DNA of 56,430 nucleotides from CBCXVS01 sp965178525 (GTDB lineage Bacteria; Tectomicrobia; Entotheonellia; Entotheonellales; Entotheonellaceae), in contig CBCXVS010000008.1 of assembly GCA_965178525.1 (NCBI GenBank), positions 1-56,430 of the forward strand, given 5' to 3'. Made by a program: the position numbers and the translations under genes. Positions 8,125 to 16,536 of the stretch are shown piece by piece (the first letter of the stretch is position 1; the number at the start of each line of letters is the position of its first letter). Below the pieces are notes generated by a model. It searched no databases. It saw nothing but the letters and a program-made list of their open reading frames with translations, and had not been told where the DNA came from.

Positions 8125-8353
8125 GTTTTACCTCTACATTATCCTCTTGTCCAGATGCCTAACTTCTAATTAGATCCCAATAATGGAATAAGACTTTGCC
8201 CCATTTTAGAGATCTAAGTCATTCGCCAAAGCCCCATGAGCAGAATTTGTTTCGCTTAGGCTTCAATTTTGCCGAATCAGGTCCCATATTGCAATTCGTA
8301 GTATATATCTCTTGTCTTCCACTCATGATACATCGCAACCTATGCAACAGAAG

Positions 8354-11300
8354 TTATGGCGCTGTACGCGGCACGATAGCCGGTATCCCGAGTTCCTGAA
8401 CCAAGTGGGCAAACTGGGCGACATCCTGATCGATAACGCCCTCTAATTGCTGCAGTTGCGGGCTAATTCGACTCACGATATCATCGAACACGTGATATAC
8501 CTGCTGCGGCGGCGCGAAGTCGGCAGCCGCCACGACACTGGTGAGTTCCGCTAACTTGGCATTGAGCTTGGCCGGGAGGTTGAGACGGTCGCGAGCGCCC
8601 TGGTAGTTCACCTGAATCAGTTCCTGCTCGATCGCCGACAATTTGTCCTTCAACGCCTCAGCCGCGTTCGATACGGCCTCAGCCGCGGCGTGATTCTCGG
8701 CGCGCTGCACCCATTCATCTACCTGCTGCCTGACGCTGCGCAGGCTGTTGATCGCATCATGGGTTTCCGACAGCTTGTCGCGAATGTTGAGGAGCAAATT
8801 GAACTGGGCGTCAAAATCCTCCCGTGTCGCGGCGACGCGCGGATCCTTGATGATCTCAAAGGTCTGCGTGTGAGACTCATCACCTCGTGTCAGGCGGACC
8901 TGATAGGTTCCTGGCGGGGCCAGTGGGCCGATCATCCGGTCCTCAGTGGTCTTATCATCAGGGACCTTGCGGGCGGCTGCATAGCGCAAGTTCCAGATGA
9001 ACCGATTGATACCGGCTTCGGCTGACACGCGGGGCTCGGATGCTCCGTCTGCTGAGTGATGGCTGGAGAATGTCCGGATCAACTCCCCTTGGGCATCCAA
9101 AAAGCTGAGTTCGACGTCCGCTTCGGATTTCTCCTTAAGGTAGTACGTCACGATGAGACCATCGGGCGGATTCTGCCCCGCATCGAAGAACGTCCTGACG
9201 GTCTCGCCGTCCGGCCCCTTAGTTTCGGTGTAGGTCACCGGGGCGCCCATCGAGAGTTGGTAATTCTTCCCGGGCGCGGCCTTGCGGCCGCGGAACGGCG
9301 ATGCTAGCCGGTAGGTGGTGCGCGGCTTCAACAGGCGCAGCGGCGTCTCCTGCAGATCGTCTGTGATCTGACGCAGTGGGGTGAGATCATCCAGGATCCA
9401 AAAGGACCGTCCATGTGTCGCCGCCACCAGATCGTCGTCTTTGGCAACCAGGTCATATACCGGCACTTTGGGGAGATTGGCCGGCATGGGTTGCCAGGAG
9501 CTGCCATCATCAAATGAGACGTACACGCCGGTTTCCGTGCCCACGTACAGCAGGCCACGGCGGCCCGGGTCTTCCCGGATGACCCGCGTGTAGTCATGGG
9601 TGGGAATGCCGCCGGAGATATCCGTCCACGTCTGGCCATAGTCGTTGGTCTTATACAGCATGGGGCGGGTGTCGTCGAGCTTGTACCGCGTCGCCGCGAG
9701 ATATGCGGTGGCGGCATCGTGAGGCGAACTCTCGATCATGCTGATCAGCACCCATTCCGCTAAGTCGGCCGGGGTGACGTTTTCCCAATGCGCGCCGCCA
9801 TCTCGTGACAGGTGCACCAGGCCATCGTCAGAGCCGGCCCAGAAGACGCCTTTCTCGTGGCCAGACTCGACAAACGCGAAAATCGTGCCATAGACCTCGG
9901 CGCCCGAGGTATCCAGGGTGATCGGCCCGCCGGAGGGTTCCATTTTGGTGACGTCGTGACGCGTGAGGTCGGGACTGATCGCTTCCCAGCTACTGCCTTG
10001 GTCGGTCGAGCGGAAGACGATATTTCCCGTCACGTACAGGACGTTGGGATCGTGGGGCGAAAACTGAATGGGATAGGTCCACTGGAAACGGTATTTCATG
10101 TCTTTGGCGCCATACCCGGTATAGACCTCGGGCCAGACGGTGACGATCCGCACCTGGCCCGTGCGGTGGTCGTAGCGCAGAAGATTGCCCCCGCCTCCCG
10201 GCGAACTGCCAATGGCGCCGGAGAACACGATATTGGGATCGTCCGGATGCACGGCGATATACCCGCTTTCCGAGCTGCCGACGGTGTAGCAGTCACCCCA
10301 GGGAATGACGCCCTTGTGGGTGCGCGAGGGCACGCAAATGGCGGAGTTGTCTTGTTGTGTTCCGTAGACGTGATAAGGAAACTGGTTGTCAGTCGTCACG
10401 TGATAGAACTGTGCGGTGAGCTGGTTGTAGATGCTGGACCAGGAGTCGCCGCCGTTGAGGGTGATGCAGGCGCCGCCGTCGTTTCCCTCGATCATACGCT
10501 GGGGGTTGCGCGGGTCGATCCACAGGTCGTGATTGTCGCCGTGGGGCGTGGTCACTTGCGTGAAGGTCTTGCCGCCATCAATGGATTTAAAACACTGGTA
10601 ATTCAGAATCCAGACGGTGTCGGCATTCCGGGGATCGGCAAAGATGTGTTGATAATACCACGGACGGCCTTGCAAGTCGCGGTTATCGGTGGCCAATTCC
10701 CAATGCGCGCCGCCGTCTTCTGAGCGGAAGATGCCGCTGTCCTCCGATTCGATCGTGGCCCACACCCGGCCGGGTTTGGCCGGCGATACGGCCACGCCGA
10801 TACGACCTTTGATCCCCTTGGGCAGGCCGGGATTGCCGGTGAGTTCGGTCCAGGTATCGCCCCCATCGGTCGACTTGTACAGGCCGCTGTCCGGTCCGCC
10901 GCTCGAGAGATTCCAGAAGTTCCGCCGGACCTGCCAGATGGCGGCGTACAACACACGGGGATTATTGGAGTCCAGCGACAGGTCGGCAGCACCGGCGTTT
11001 TCGCTTTTGAATAGCACGTGGTCCCAGGTTTTGCCGCCGTCCATCGAGCGGAAGATGCCACGCTCCGGGTTAGCGCCAAAGGCATGGCCCAGGGCCGCGA
11101 CGTAGACGATGTCCGGGTTGTGCGGATGAATGCGGACGCGGGCAATATGGCGCGTGTTTTCCAGACCCAGGTGCGTCCAGCTCTTGCCGCCGTCGATGGA
11201 CTTATACACGCCATCGCCATAGGAAACATCGCCGCGGATGCAGGACTCGCCCATTCCCACGTAAATGATGCCGGGATCCGATTCCGAGACGGCGATCGCG

Positions 11301-11533
11301 CCCACCGAGGCGGTTTGCAAATAGCCGTCGGAGACATTTTCCCAGTATAAGCCGGCGTCGTATGTCTTCCACACCCCCCCGGCGCAGGCGCCGAAGTAGA
11401 ACACCGCCGGGTTCACCGGGTCCCCCGCTACCGCCACCACGCGCCCGCCCCGAGGCGGGCCGATACAGCGCCACTCGAGATCGTTCAGAAGCTTGGCATC
11501 CATGCCATTGGACGACGGCTGGCCTTGCGTCAT
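8354..11533 (-). CDS. large multi-bladed propeller protein (VPS10/sortilin-like, BNR repeats)
   Basis: The product is about 1059 residues. It carries many Asp-box repeats of the S-x-D-x-G-x-x-W type (SIDGGKSW, SMDGGKTW, STDGGDTW, SEDGGAHW, SRDGGAHW), the hallmark of sialidase/VPS10 beta-propellers. The first two thirds probably form two propellers. The C-terminal third has a beta-sandwich-like region and a helical tail (LLLNIRDKLSETHDAINSLRSVRQQV). Start ATG 11533 follows GAGAGGG; a GTG five codons upstream is less likely. No signal peptide is visible, which is unusual because relatives are often exported. Relatives are annotated as VPS10-domain or putative glycosyl hydrolases without proven activity. 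The gene stands alone, divergent from the solute-binding protein gene. Confidence 0.8.
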   Translation of the reverse strand: MTQGQPSSNGMDAKLLNDLEWRCIGPPRGGRVVAVAGDPVNPAVFYFGACAGGVWKTYDAGLYWENVSDGYLQTASVGAIAVSESDPGIIYVGMGESCIRGDVSYGDGVYKSIDGGKSWTHLGLENTRHIARVRIHPHNPDIVYVAALGHAFGANPERGIFRSMDGGKTWDHVLFKSENAGAADLSLDSNNPRVLYAAIWQVRRNFWNLSSGGPDSGLYKSTDGGDTWTELTGNPGLPKGIKGRIGVAVSPAKPGRVWATIESEDSGIFRSEDGGAHWELATDNRDLQGRPWYYQHIFADPRNADTVWILNYQCFKSIDGGKTFTQVTTPHGDNHDLWIDPRNPQRMIEGNDGGACITLNGGDSWSSIYNQLTAQFYHVTTDNQFPYHVYGTQQDNSAICVPSRTHKGVIPWGDCYTVGSSESGYIAVHPDDPNIVFSGAIGSSPGGGGNLLRYDHRTGQVRIVTVWPEVYTGYGAKDMKYRFQWTYPIQFSPHDPNVLYVTGNIVFRSTDQGSSWEAISPDLTRHDVTKMEPSGGPITLDTSGAEVYGTIFAFVESGHEKGVFWAGSDDGLVHLSRDGGAHWENVTPADLAEWVLISMIESSPHDAATAYLAATRYKLDDTRPMLYKTNDYGQTWTDISGGIPTHDYTRVIREDPGRRGLLYVGTETGVYVSFDDGSSWQPMPANLPKVPVYDLVAKDDDLVAATHGRSFWILDDLTPLRQITDDLQETPLRLLKPRTTYRLASPFRGRKAAPGKNYQLSMGAPVTYTETKGPDGETVRTFFDAGQNPPDGLIVTYYLKEKSEADVELSFLDAQGELIRTFSSHHSADGASEPRVSAEAGINRFIWNLRYAAARKVPDDKTTEDRMIGPLAPPGTYQVRLTRGDESHTQTFEIIKDPRVAATREDFDAQFNLLLNIRDKLSETHDAINSLRSVRQQVDEWVQRAENHAAAEAVSNAAEALKDKLSAIEQELIQVNYQGARDRLNLPAKLNAKLAELTSVVAAADFAPPQQVYHVFDDIVSRISPQLQQLEGVIDQDVAQFAHLVQELGIPAIVPRTAP

Positions 11534-11807
11534 ATTCGTCCCTCTCACACCTCATCGATTTACGATTGGGTTACGATGGTGGGGTCTGCATCCTGAGTTT
11601 TTTACAGACAAAACACGACATCTACACGCCATCGCTTGGATGGATGTCGGAACCAGCCTGTTATTTTCTCACAGGGCCGTTCCCTGTTCAACCGGCACAC
11701 GGTATGAAGACGCTTGCTCGCACCGTACAAGCGTGATAGGGTGGCGCCCGCAGAGGTCCGATAGAAGTTCATCCTGAAGCTGATTTCGACCAGGAAGGAG
11801 TGGTTGT

Positions 11808-13424
11808 ATGTCCAGAGAAATGCAGGCTCAAGAGGCCGGACTTTCCCGGCGTGAATTCCTGGCCGGCACCAGCGGGGCGCTGGCCGGGGCCGCCGTCCTC
11901 GGCCTAGCTGGCAAAGCCGAAGCCGGCAAAAAGCATCCCACGCGCGGCGGCGAGCTCCGTTTTGGCATGCGCTCAGACTCTGTCGCGCTCGACCCGCATC
12001 GGAATATCATGTACCTGACGTCGCACCCGCTTGGCGCCACGACGCAGGGCCTGCTCGATCTCGATCTGAAATGTCGTCCCGTACCGGGTATTGGCTACGA
12101 ATGGGACATTTCAAAAGACCTGAAGACCTATACCTTCAAGATGATCAAAGGCGCGACCTTCCACAACGGCCGGGACATTGATGCCGCGGCGGTGAAGTGG
12201 AATTACGAGCGCATCAAGGATCCCAAGATCGGCCATTTCTTTACCCGCTCCGCGCTGGAAAATCTGAAAGAGGTCGAGGTCGTTGACAAATACACCGTGC
12301 GCTGCCATCTGAACCATCCCGATGCCACGTTTCTGGCCAACGTGGTGTACTATCCGTGCAACCTGATGGCGCCCGATAGCGCCGAGCAGGCGGATACCCA
12401 TCCGATCGGCTGTGGTCCCTTCAAATTTAAGAAGTGGGACCGTTACGACGTCACCGTTCTGGAACGCTACGAGAATTACTTTGAAACCGATGCCGAAGGC
12501 AACAATTTGCCCTATCTGGATACCCTCATCGGGCGTCCCAAACAAGATGATCGTGTGCGGCTCACCGCTCTGCGCACGGGGCAGGTGGATTTGATCGATA
12601 ATATGGCCTATGCCGACGCGGCGGAATTTCCCAAGAAATATGCCGAGCAGTTCCAGACCTGGGACGTGCCGACCCTGGGCACTTCTTTTATCACGTTTAA
12701 CCTGGAGAAAGGGCCCTTCTCCTATAGCCATGCAGACGGCAAAAGCCTGCGCCAGGCAGCGGCGCACGCAATCGATCATGAGGCGATTCATAACGCCGTA
12801 TTTTACAAACGCGGCGACCTCGCCTACGGTTATTTCGCCAACGTCAGCCCCTGGCATGCGCCTGGCAAACCCTGGCCGGAATTCGACCCCGAGAAAGCGA
12901 AATCCAAGTTGCAGAAGGCCAAAGCCATTGGCACGCCGATCACGCTGTACGCGCCCAAATCCTGGCCTTATATGCAGCAAACCGGTGAACTGCTGCAGGC
13001 CATGTGGACCGAGGTTGGCTTTAAGGTGAAATATGAGATCTTAGACTCGGCGATCTTTCGGCCCAAAATGCGCTCCGGAGACTTTGACGCCCTCTCCATG
13101 GCCGGCGCGTATCGTTTCGACCCCGATGGCTGGTTCTCCAGGCAGATTCACTCCGAGGATTCGACGACCAAAAACACCTCGCGTTTCCGCAACGAGAAGG
13201 CTGACCGGCTCATTGAGGAAGCGAAAGCGACATTGGACACGAAAAAACGCCTGGGCATGTACGCCGAGATTGAAAGCATCATCAATCAAGAGCTGCCGAT
13301 CCTCTACATTCATCATTTGACATTGTTGGAAGCCGGCGTGAAGAACATCAAGGGCTATCAGCCAGCCGTCTCCGGCGCCTACTGCACCAAAGGCGGTGGG
13401 CTGCGGGCTACCTGGATGGCGTAG
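11808..13424 (+). CDS. Tat-exported ABC substrate-binding protein, family 5
   Basis: The product is 538 residues. The N-terminus has the twin-arginine motif LSRREFLAGTSGALAGAAVLG, so it is exported folded. The rest matches the family 5 (oligopeptide/nickel/opine) binding proteins: TFKMIKGATFHNGRDIDAAAVKWNYERI, PIGCGPFKFKKW, and YMQQTGELLQAMWTEVGFKVKYE. A ribosome-binding site (AGGAG) precedes ATG 11808. The family delivers ligands to inner-membrane permeases, but no permease or ATPase gene is nearby. The following gene encodes a nucleoside hydrolase about 100 bp downstream on the same strand. Nucleoside or related uptake is possible but speculative. Confidence 0.88.
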   Translation: MSREMQAQEAGLSRREFLAGTSGALAGAAVLGLAGKAEAGKKHPTRGGELRFGMRSDSVALDPHRNIMYLTSHPLGATTQGLLDLDLKCRPVPGIGYEWDISKDLKTYTFKMIKGATFHNGRDIDAAAVKWNYERIKDPKIGHFFTRSALENLKEVEVVDKYTVRCHLNHPDATFLANVVYYPCNLMAPDSAEQADTHPIGCGPFKFKKWDRYDVTVLERYENYFETDAEGNNLPYLDTLIGRPKQDDRVRLTALRTGQVDLIDNMAYADAAEFPKKYAEQFQTWDVPTLGTSFITFNLEKGPFSYSHADGKSLRQAAAHAIDHEAIHNAVFYKRGDLAYGYFANVSPWHAPGKPWPEFDPEKAKSKLQKAKAIGTPITLYAPKSWPYMQQTGELLQAMWTEVGFKVKYEILDSAIFRPKMRSGDFDALSMAGAYRFDPDGWFSRQIHSEDSTTKNTSRFRNEKADRLIEEAKATLDTKKRLGMYAEIESIINQELPILYIHHLTLLEAGVKNIKGYQPAVSGAYCTKGGGLRATWMA

Positions 13425-13529
13425 CGCGACATGTCCGGTTGCCACATGCATGGTCTGGGAGTGAATGATGGGCCGATCGGCTCACTCCCGGGCCGGTAGG
13501 CATTGGCGCTGATGAGTTGAAGAATAACA

Positions 13530-14507
13530 ATGGGTTCTACCAGCCAAACCGCCCCAGAAGCCAAAACGACACGGGTCATCATCGATACGGATCCCGGAAT
13601 TGACGACGCCGCAGCCATTCTCATGGCCTTGGGGAGTCCCGAACTCCAGGTCGAGGCGCTCACCACAGTCTTTGGCAACACGTCCGTCACCGATTGTACG
13701 CGCAATGCCTTGTGCATTCTCGAAGCCGCACATCGTTCGGACATTCCGGTATATGAGGGGGTTGGGAAATCCTATCTGGGCATGGAACCGGCCCTGGCCA
13801 CCCATGTGCATGGCGCCGATGGCCTGGGCGATGCGGCATGGCCGCTCCCCGCGATCGCCGCGCCGCGCCGCCACGCGGTGATCGAAGTCATCGATCGTAT
13901 CCTGGCCGCACCTGGCGAGATTACCGTTGTGGCCCTAGGACGTCTGACCAATTTGGCTTTGGCGCTGAGCATAGAGCCGCGGATGGCCTCGGCGCTGCAA
14001 GCGCTCATCGTCATGGGCGGCGCGGTCACGGTTCCTGGCAACGCCTCGCTGGTCGCAAGCGCCAACCTGTGGGGCGATCCGGACGCCGCAGATGTCATTT
14101 ACCGCTCCGGCGCACGGATTGTGCAGATCGGTCTTGATGTGTGCAACCCAGTCGAATTTTCCCTGGCGCAGCAGCAGGATGTCTGGCGTGCGCAGAGTGA
14201 TGCAACCCGGCTCTTGCAGGCCATGACGCCCTGTCTCTCACGTAGCTATCAACAGCGCGGTCTCTTGCACCATCCTGGCGGCGTCCGATACAACGATGTC
14301 CTGGCGATGGCCTACGCCATCGATCCCTCTCTCTTCACCTGTCAGGATTTGTATGTCCGTATCGAGACACAGGGGCAGCACACCAGGGGACAGACAGTCG
14401 CGGACCTGCATCGCCAGACCGGGGAGGCGCCCAACGCCACGGTTGCCCTAGGTGTTGATGTTGCACGGGTGCAGCAGCTGTGGATCGAACGGGTCAAACG
14501 CCTCTGA
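13530..14507 (+). CDS. nucleoside hydrolase (IunH/RihA type)
   Basis: The 325-residue protein has the calcium-binding signature VIIDTDPGIDDAAAI at residues 16-30, which defines inosine-uridine-preferring nucleoside hydrolases. The later motif SANLWGDPDAADV corresponds to the family's N-x-x-x-DPEAA stretch. RYNDVLAMAYAIDP provides the last calcium-ligand aspartate, with Asn where many members have His. These enzymes split the N-glycosidic bond of nucleosides in salvage pathways. There is no signal peptide, so it acts in the cytoplasm. Its place behind a solute-binding protein suggests a salvage role for an imported nucleoside. Confidence 0.9.
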   Translation: MGSTSQTAPEAKTTRVIIDTDPGIDDAAAILMALGSPELQVEALTTVFGNTSVTDCTRNALCILEAAHRSDIPVYEGVGKSYLGMEPALATHVHGADGLGDAAWPLPAIAAPRRHAVIEVIDRILAAPGEITVVALGRLTNLALALSIEPRMASALQALIVMGGAVTVPGNASLVASANLWGDPDAADVIYRSGARIVQIGLDVCNPVEFSLAQQQDVWRAQSDATRLLQAMTPCLSRSYQQRGLLHHPGGVRYNDVLAMAYAIDPSLFTCQDLYVRIETQGQHTRGQTVADLHRQTGEAPNATVALGVDVARVQQLWIERVKRL

Positions 14508-14527
14508 TCGTGAAATATGACGAAGAC

Positions 14528-15298
14528 CTAACGCGCGCCCGCGTCATTGGGCCAGCCAACTGCGTCACCCCGAGAGATGCGCCAAATGACGTACTGCGTT
14601 TCCCGCGTGGAAAAGGGACTGGTGGCATTATCATCGTAATGAACCTTGGCGAGCTTGCCGCTCTTCGCCCATTCCAAAGCATACGCAAACAGCTCGGCGT
14701 CTGTAATCGACATGGCGATGAAATGACTGCCTTCCCCCCCGAGCTGGATGATGATTTCGTTTGACTTCAATCCAAACAAACTCTTGGCGATTCCTCCCTT
14801 ATTGGAGGCTTTGACAATGCGTCCCACGCGGATACCAGAAGAGCGCCGGATGGCAAAATCGGCTCGCATCTTTTCGTCGCCGAGCGCTTCCTGTTTGGGC
14901 AACGCGGGATCCAAAGGACCAATTTCCTGCATGATGTAATCCGTCCAATACGCCGACGCCACTTTGGTCCGCACCTGTCTGTAGCGGACGTAGACGGCTT
15001 TCCCGACATATTCCATGAGCTGCTCGAATTGCTTGGCATCAGCGCTAAAGGCCCAGGGATTGATGCGGACGTCCTTGCCGTCTCGGATGATGGTTCCGCC
15101 TGAACTGGCTTTGCCAAGCTGCAGCTCGCATTCCGTGGATTTTTGGAGGCCCAATTTTTTGGCTTTGATCGAGCATTTGTAGAGCACGCCGACGCGGATG
15201 CCTTCTGAAAACGTTCCCACGGTTGCCGCTTCAAGGGATTGAAACACCAGCACAGACGACATCGATACCATGACCATGCAGACGAGAATTGTTTTCAT
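14528..15298 (-). CDS. exported protein of unknown function with a duplicated domain
   Basis: Start ATG 15298 gives a clear signal peptide (MKTILVCMVMVSMSSVLVFQSLEA). I do not recognise the family. The mature protein contains two related modules, each opening with S/E-GIRVG-x3-K-x-S-x-K-x-G. The first covers about residues 30-115 and the second about 150-235; both include an E-x-x-LQLG / EIIIQLGG strand and a helix. This looks like an internal duplication of a small beta-rich domain. It probably acts in the periplasm. It is convergent with the nucleoside hydrolase gene (20 bp apart). Confidence 0.6.
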   Translation of the reverse strand: MKTILVCMVMVSMSSVLVFQSLEAATVGTFSEGIRVGVLYKCSIKAKKLGLQKSTECELQLGKASSGGTIIRDGKDVRINPWAFSADAKQFEQLMEYVGKAVYVRYRQVRTKVASAYWTDYIMQEIGPLDPALPKQEALGDEKMRADFAIRRSSGIRVGRIVKASNKGGIAKSLFGLKSNEIIIQLGGEGSHFIAMSITDAELFAYALEWAKSGKLAKVHYDDNATSPFSTRETQYVIWRISRGDAVGWPNDAGAR

Positions 15299-15868
15299 GC
15301 GTGTGACCCCGTTGAAACATGACGAAGCTGCTGTTGTCCAGGTATGTAACCGCTTATCCAGCGGGTTGGGCAAACCAGCGCCGGATCAGTTCGACTTGGA
15401 ATATGTGGTTTGCAGTAAGTCGATCTGCAATCGTGATTCCTGCCTCTTCCCCTAATTTCCCTAAAATTGAGGATTAAAAATCTGACCCCGTTTGTATATT
15501 TCAGCCCCGGACGGACGCCGTGTCACCATCGAGTATCGGGATGGTAATTTTACGTTTTACAATGACAGCCGTGACGATATCGGAGAGCCAGCCGACCGCG
15601 TCGCCCGACCAGAAATGTCAGGGGCATGGCGCATGAATAATACGCTGCATGAATAGCCACTATAGAAGCGCGTAGAGAGCGTTGTCAATGTGGGGGGAGT
15701 TCTCACAATGAAGAATAAAATTCATCACACTCAGCGGCCAGATTTGGAGCAAGAATCCGTCATCTTGCTAAGTCCTCCGCAAATTCCTTAAGGAAGGCAT
15801 CAAATGATAAGGGACTATGGCCCTAGGCCGATAGTCCCCACTCTGATTTGAGTTTAGAACGGCCCAAT
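15299..15868. other. gene-poor stretch with palindromes and a broken frame
   Basis: No complete gene is visible. A 51-codon plus-strand frame without a start (15501-15656: PDGRRVTIEYRDGNFTFYND) looks like a gene remnant. TTCCTTAAGGAA (15784-15795) is a perfect palindrome. GGGACTATGGCC (15811-15822) pairs with GGCCGATAGTCCC (15826-15838) around a 3-base loop. The latter resembles REP-type palindromes and lies just before a REP-transposase fragment. Confidence 0.45.
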
Positions 15869-16018
15869 CGCCACCGGATCGCAGCCCGACCCTACCACCT
15901 CTTCACGCTGTATGCCGTGTGCATCATGAGCAATCATATCCATTACTTGCTTGAACCCGAGGTGCCCGAAGACCTACCGATGGAACCACACAACCACTTG
16001 TTAACCAACAAGTTATGA
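15869..16018 (+). pseudogene. fragment of a REP-associated tyrosine transposase
   Basis: A 49-codon open frame lacks the normal start and catalytic tail but includes PYHLFTLYAVCIMSNHIHYLLEP. This matches the H-x-H (HUH) metal-binding core of IS200/RAYT transposases, usually written MPNHVHLLL. The catalytic tyrosine region is missing. A strong palindrome 30 bases upstream (15811-15838) fits the REP-like hairpins these enzymes recognise. This is a decayed remnant. Confidence 0.6.
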
Positions 16019-16055
16019 TTAACTTAATGCCATTTGGCTCTGCCCTCATTTTGCT

Positions 16056-16513
16056 TCACCATCCATCCTCATGCCGGCTCTGCGACATGGGAAGCGGAAT
16101 AATGCGGCCATCAGCTCGCACGGCCTGGGCCGGTTCATCACTATCCGTGCGCTGGGGCGGTGTAACGAGGACGTATTGACCCACGGCATCGAGGAGGGCA
16201 CGAACTAGGGCAATGCCATCGATTCCCCGGTTGCGTAAGGCCTGCAACAAGGGCTCCAGGTGTAAAACCGGCGAACTCTCATCGGCCTCAACCTGGGTCG
16301 GCGGATAAAAAAAATTGCTCACCGATACGTCAAGCGCTTTGCTCAAGCGCAGCAGGATTTTGAGCGAGGGCAGTTGATCGCCCCGCTCGATTTTGCCAAT
16401 ATACGTCGCATTAATGCCCCCGGCTACTTGCTGCGCCAGGCGTTTCTGGGTCCAGCCCTGTTCGCGGCGGAGGCGCTGCTTTCGCGAGCCAGCTCCTGCT
16501 CGTCTCGGCTCAT
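16056..16513 (-). pseudogene. XRE-family regulator, probably frameshifted near its start
   Basis: An HTH_3 domain is clear: QGWTQKRLAQQVAGGINATYIGKIERGDQLPSLKILLRLSKALDVSVSNFF. A C-terminal helical region follows with LLQALRNRGIDGIALVRALLDAVGQYV. The best start, ATG 16513 after AAAGGGGATGGC, reads MSRDEQELARE and then leaves the helix-turn-helix frame near 16480-16490. One base change in length would restore a normal N-terminus. Alternatively an upstream non-ATG start in the HTH frame is used, with an odd basic N-terminus overlapping the thiolase gene. The gene follows the thiolase-like gene by 23 nt and may regulate it. No cupin domain is present. Confidence 0.55.
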
Positions 16514-16536
16514 GCCATCCCCTTTGCCGCCGGCAA

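Noticed and set aside
9812..10723. 303-codon plus-strand open frame opposite the VPS10-like gene.
   Set aside because: The minus-strand gene has many Asp-box motifs across the same bases, so the plus frame is a shadow.
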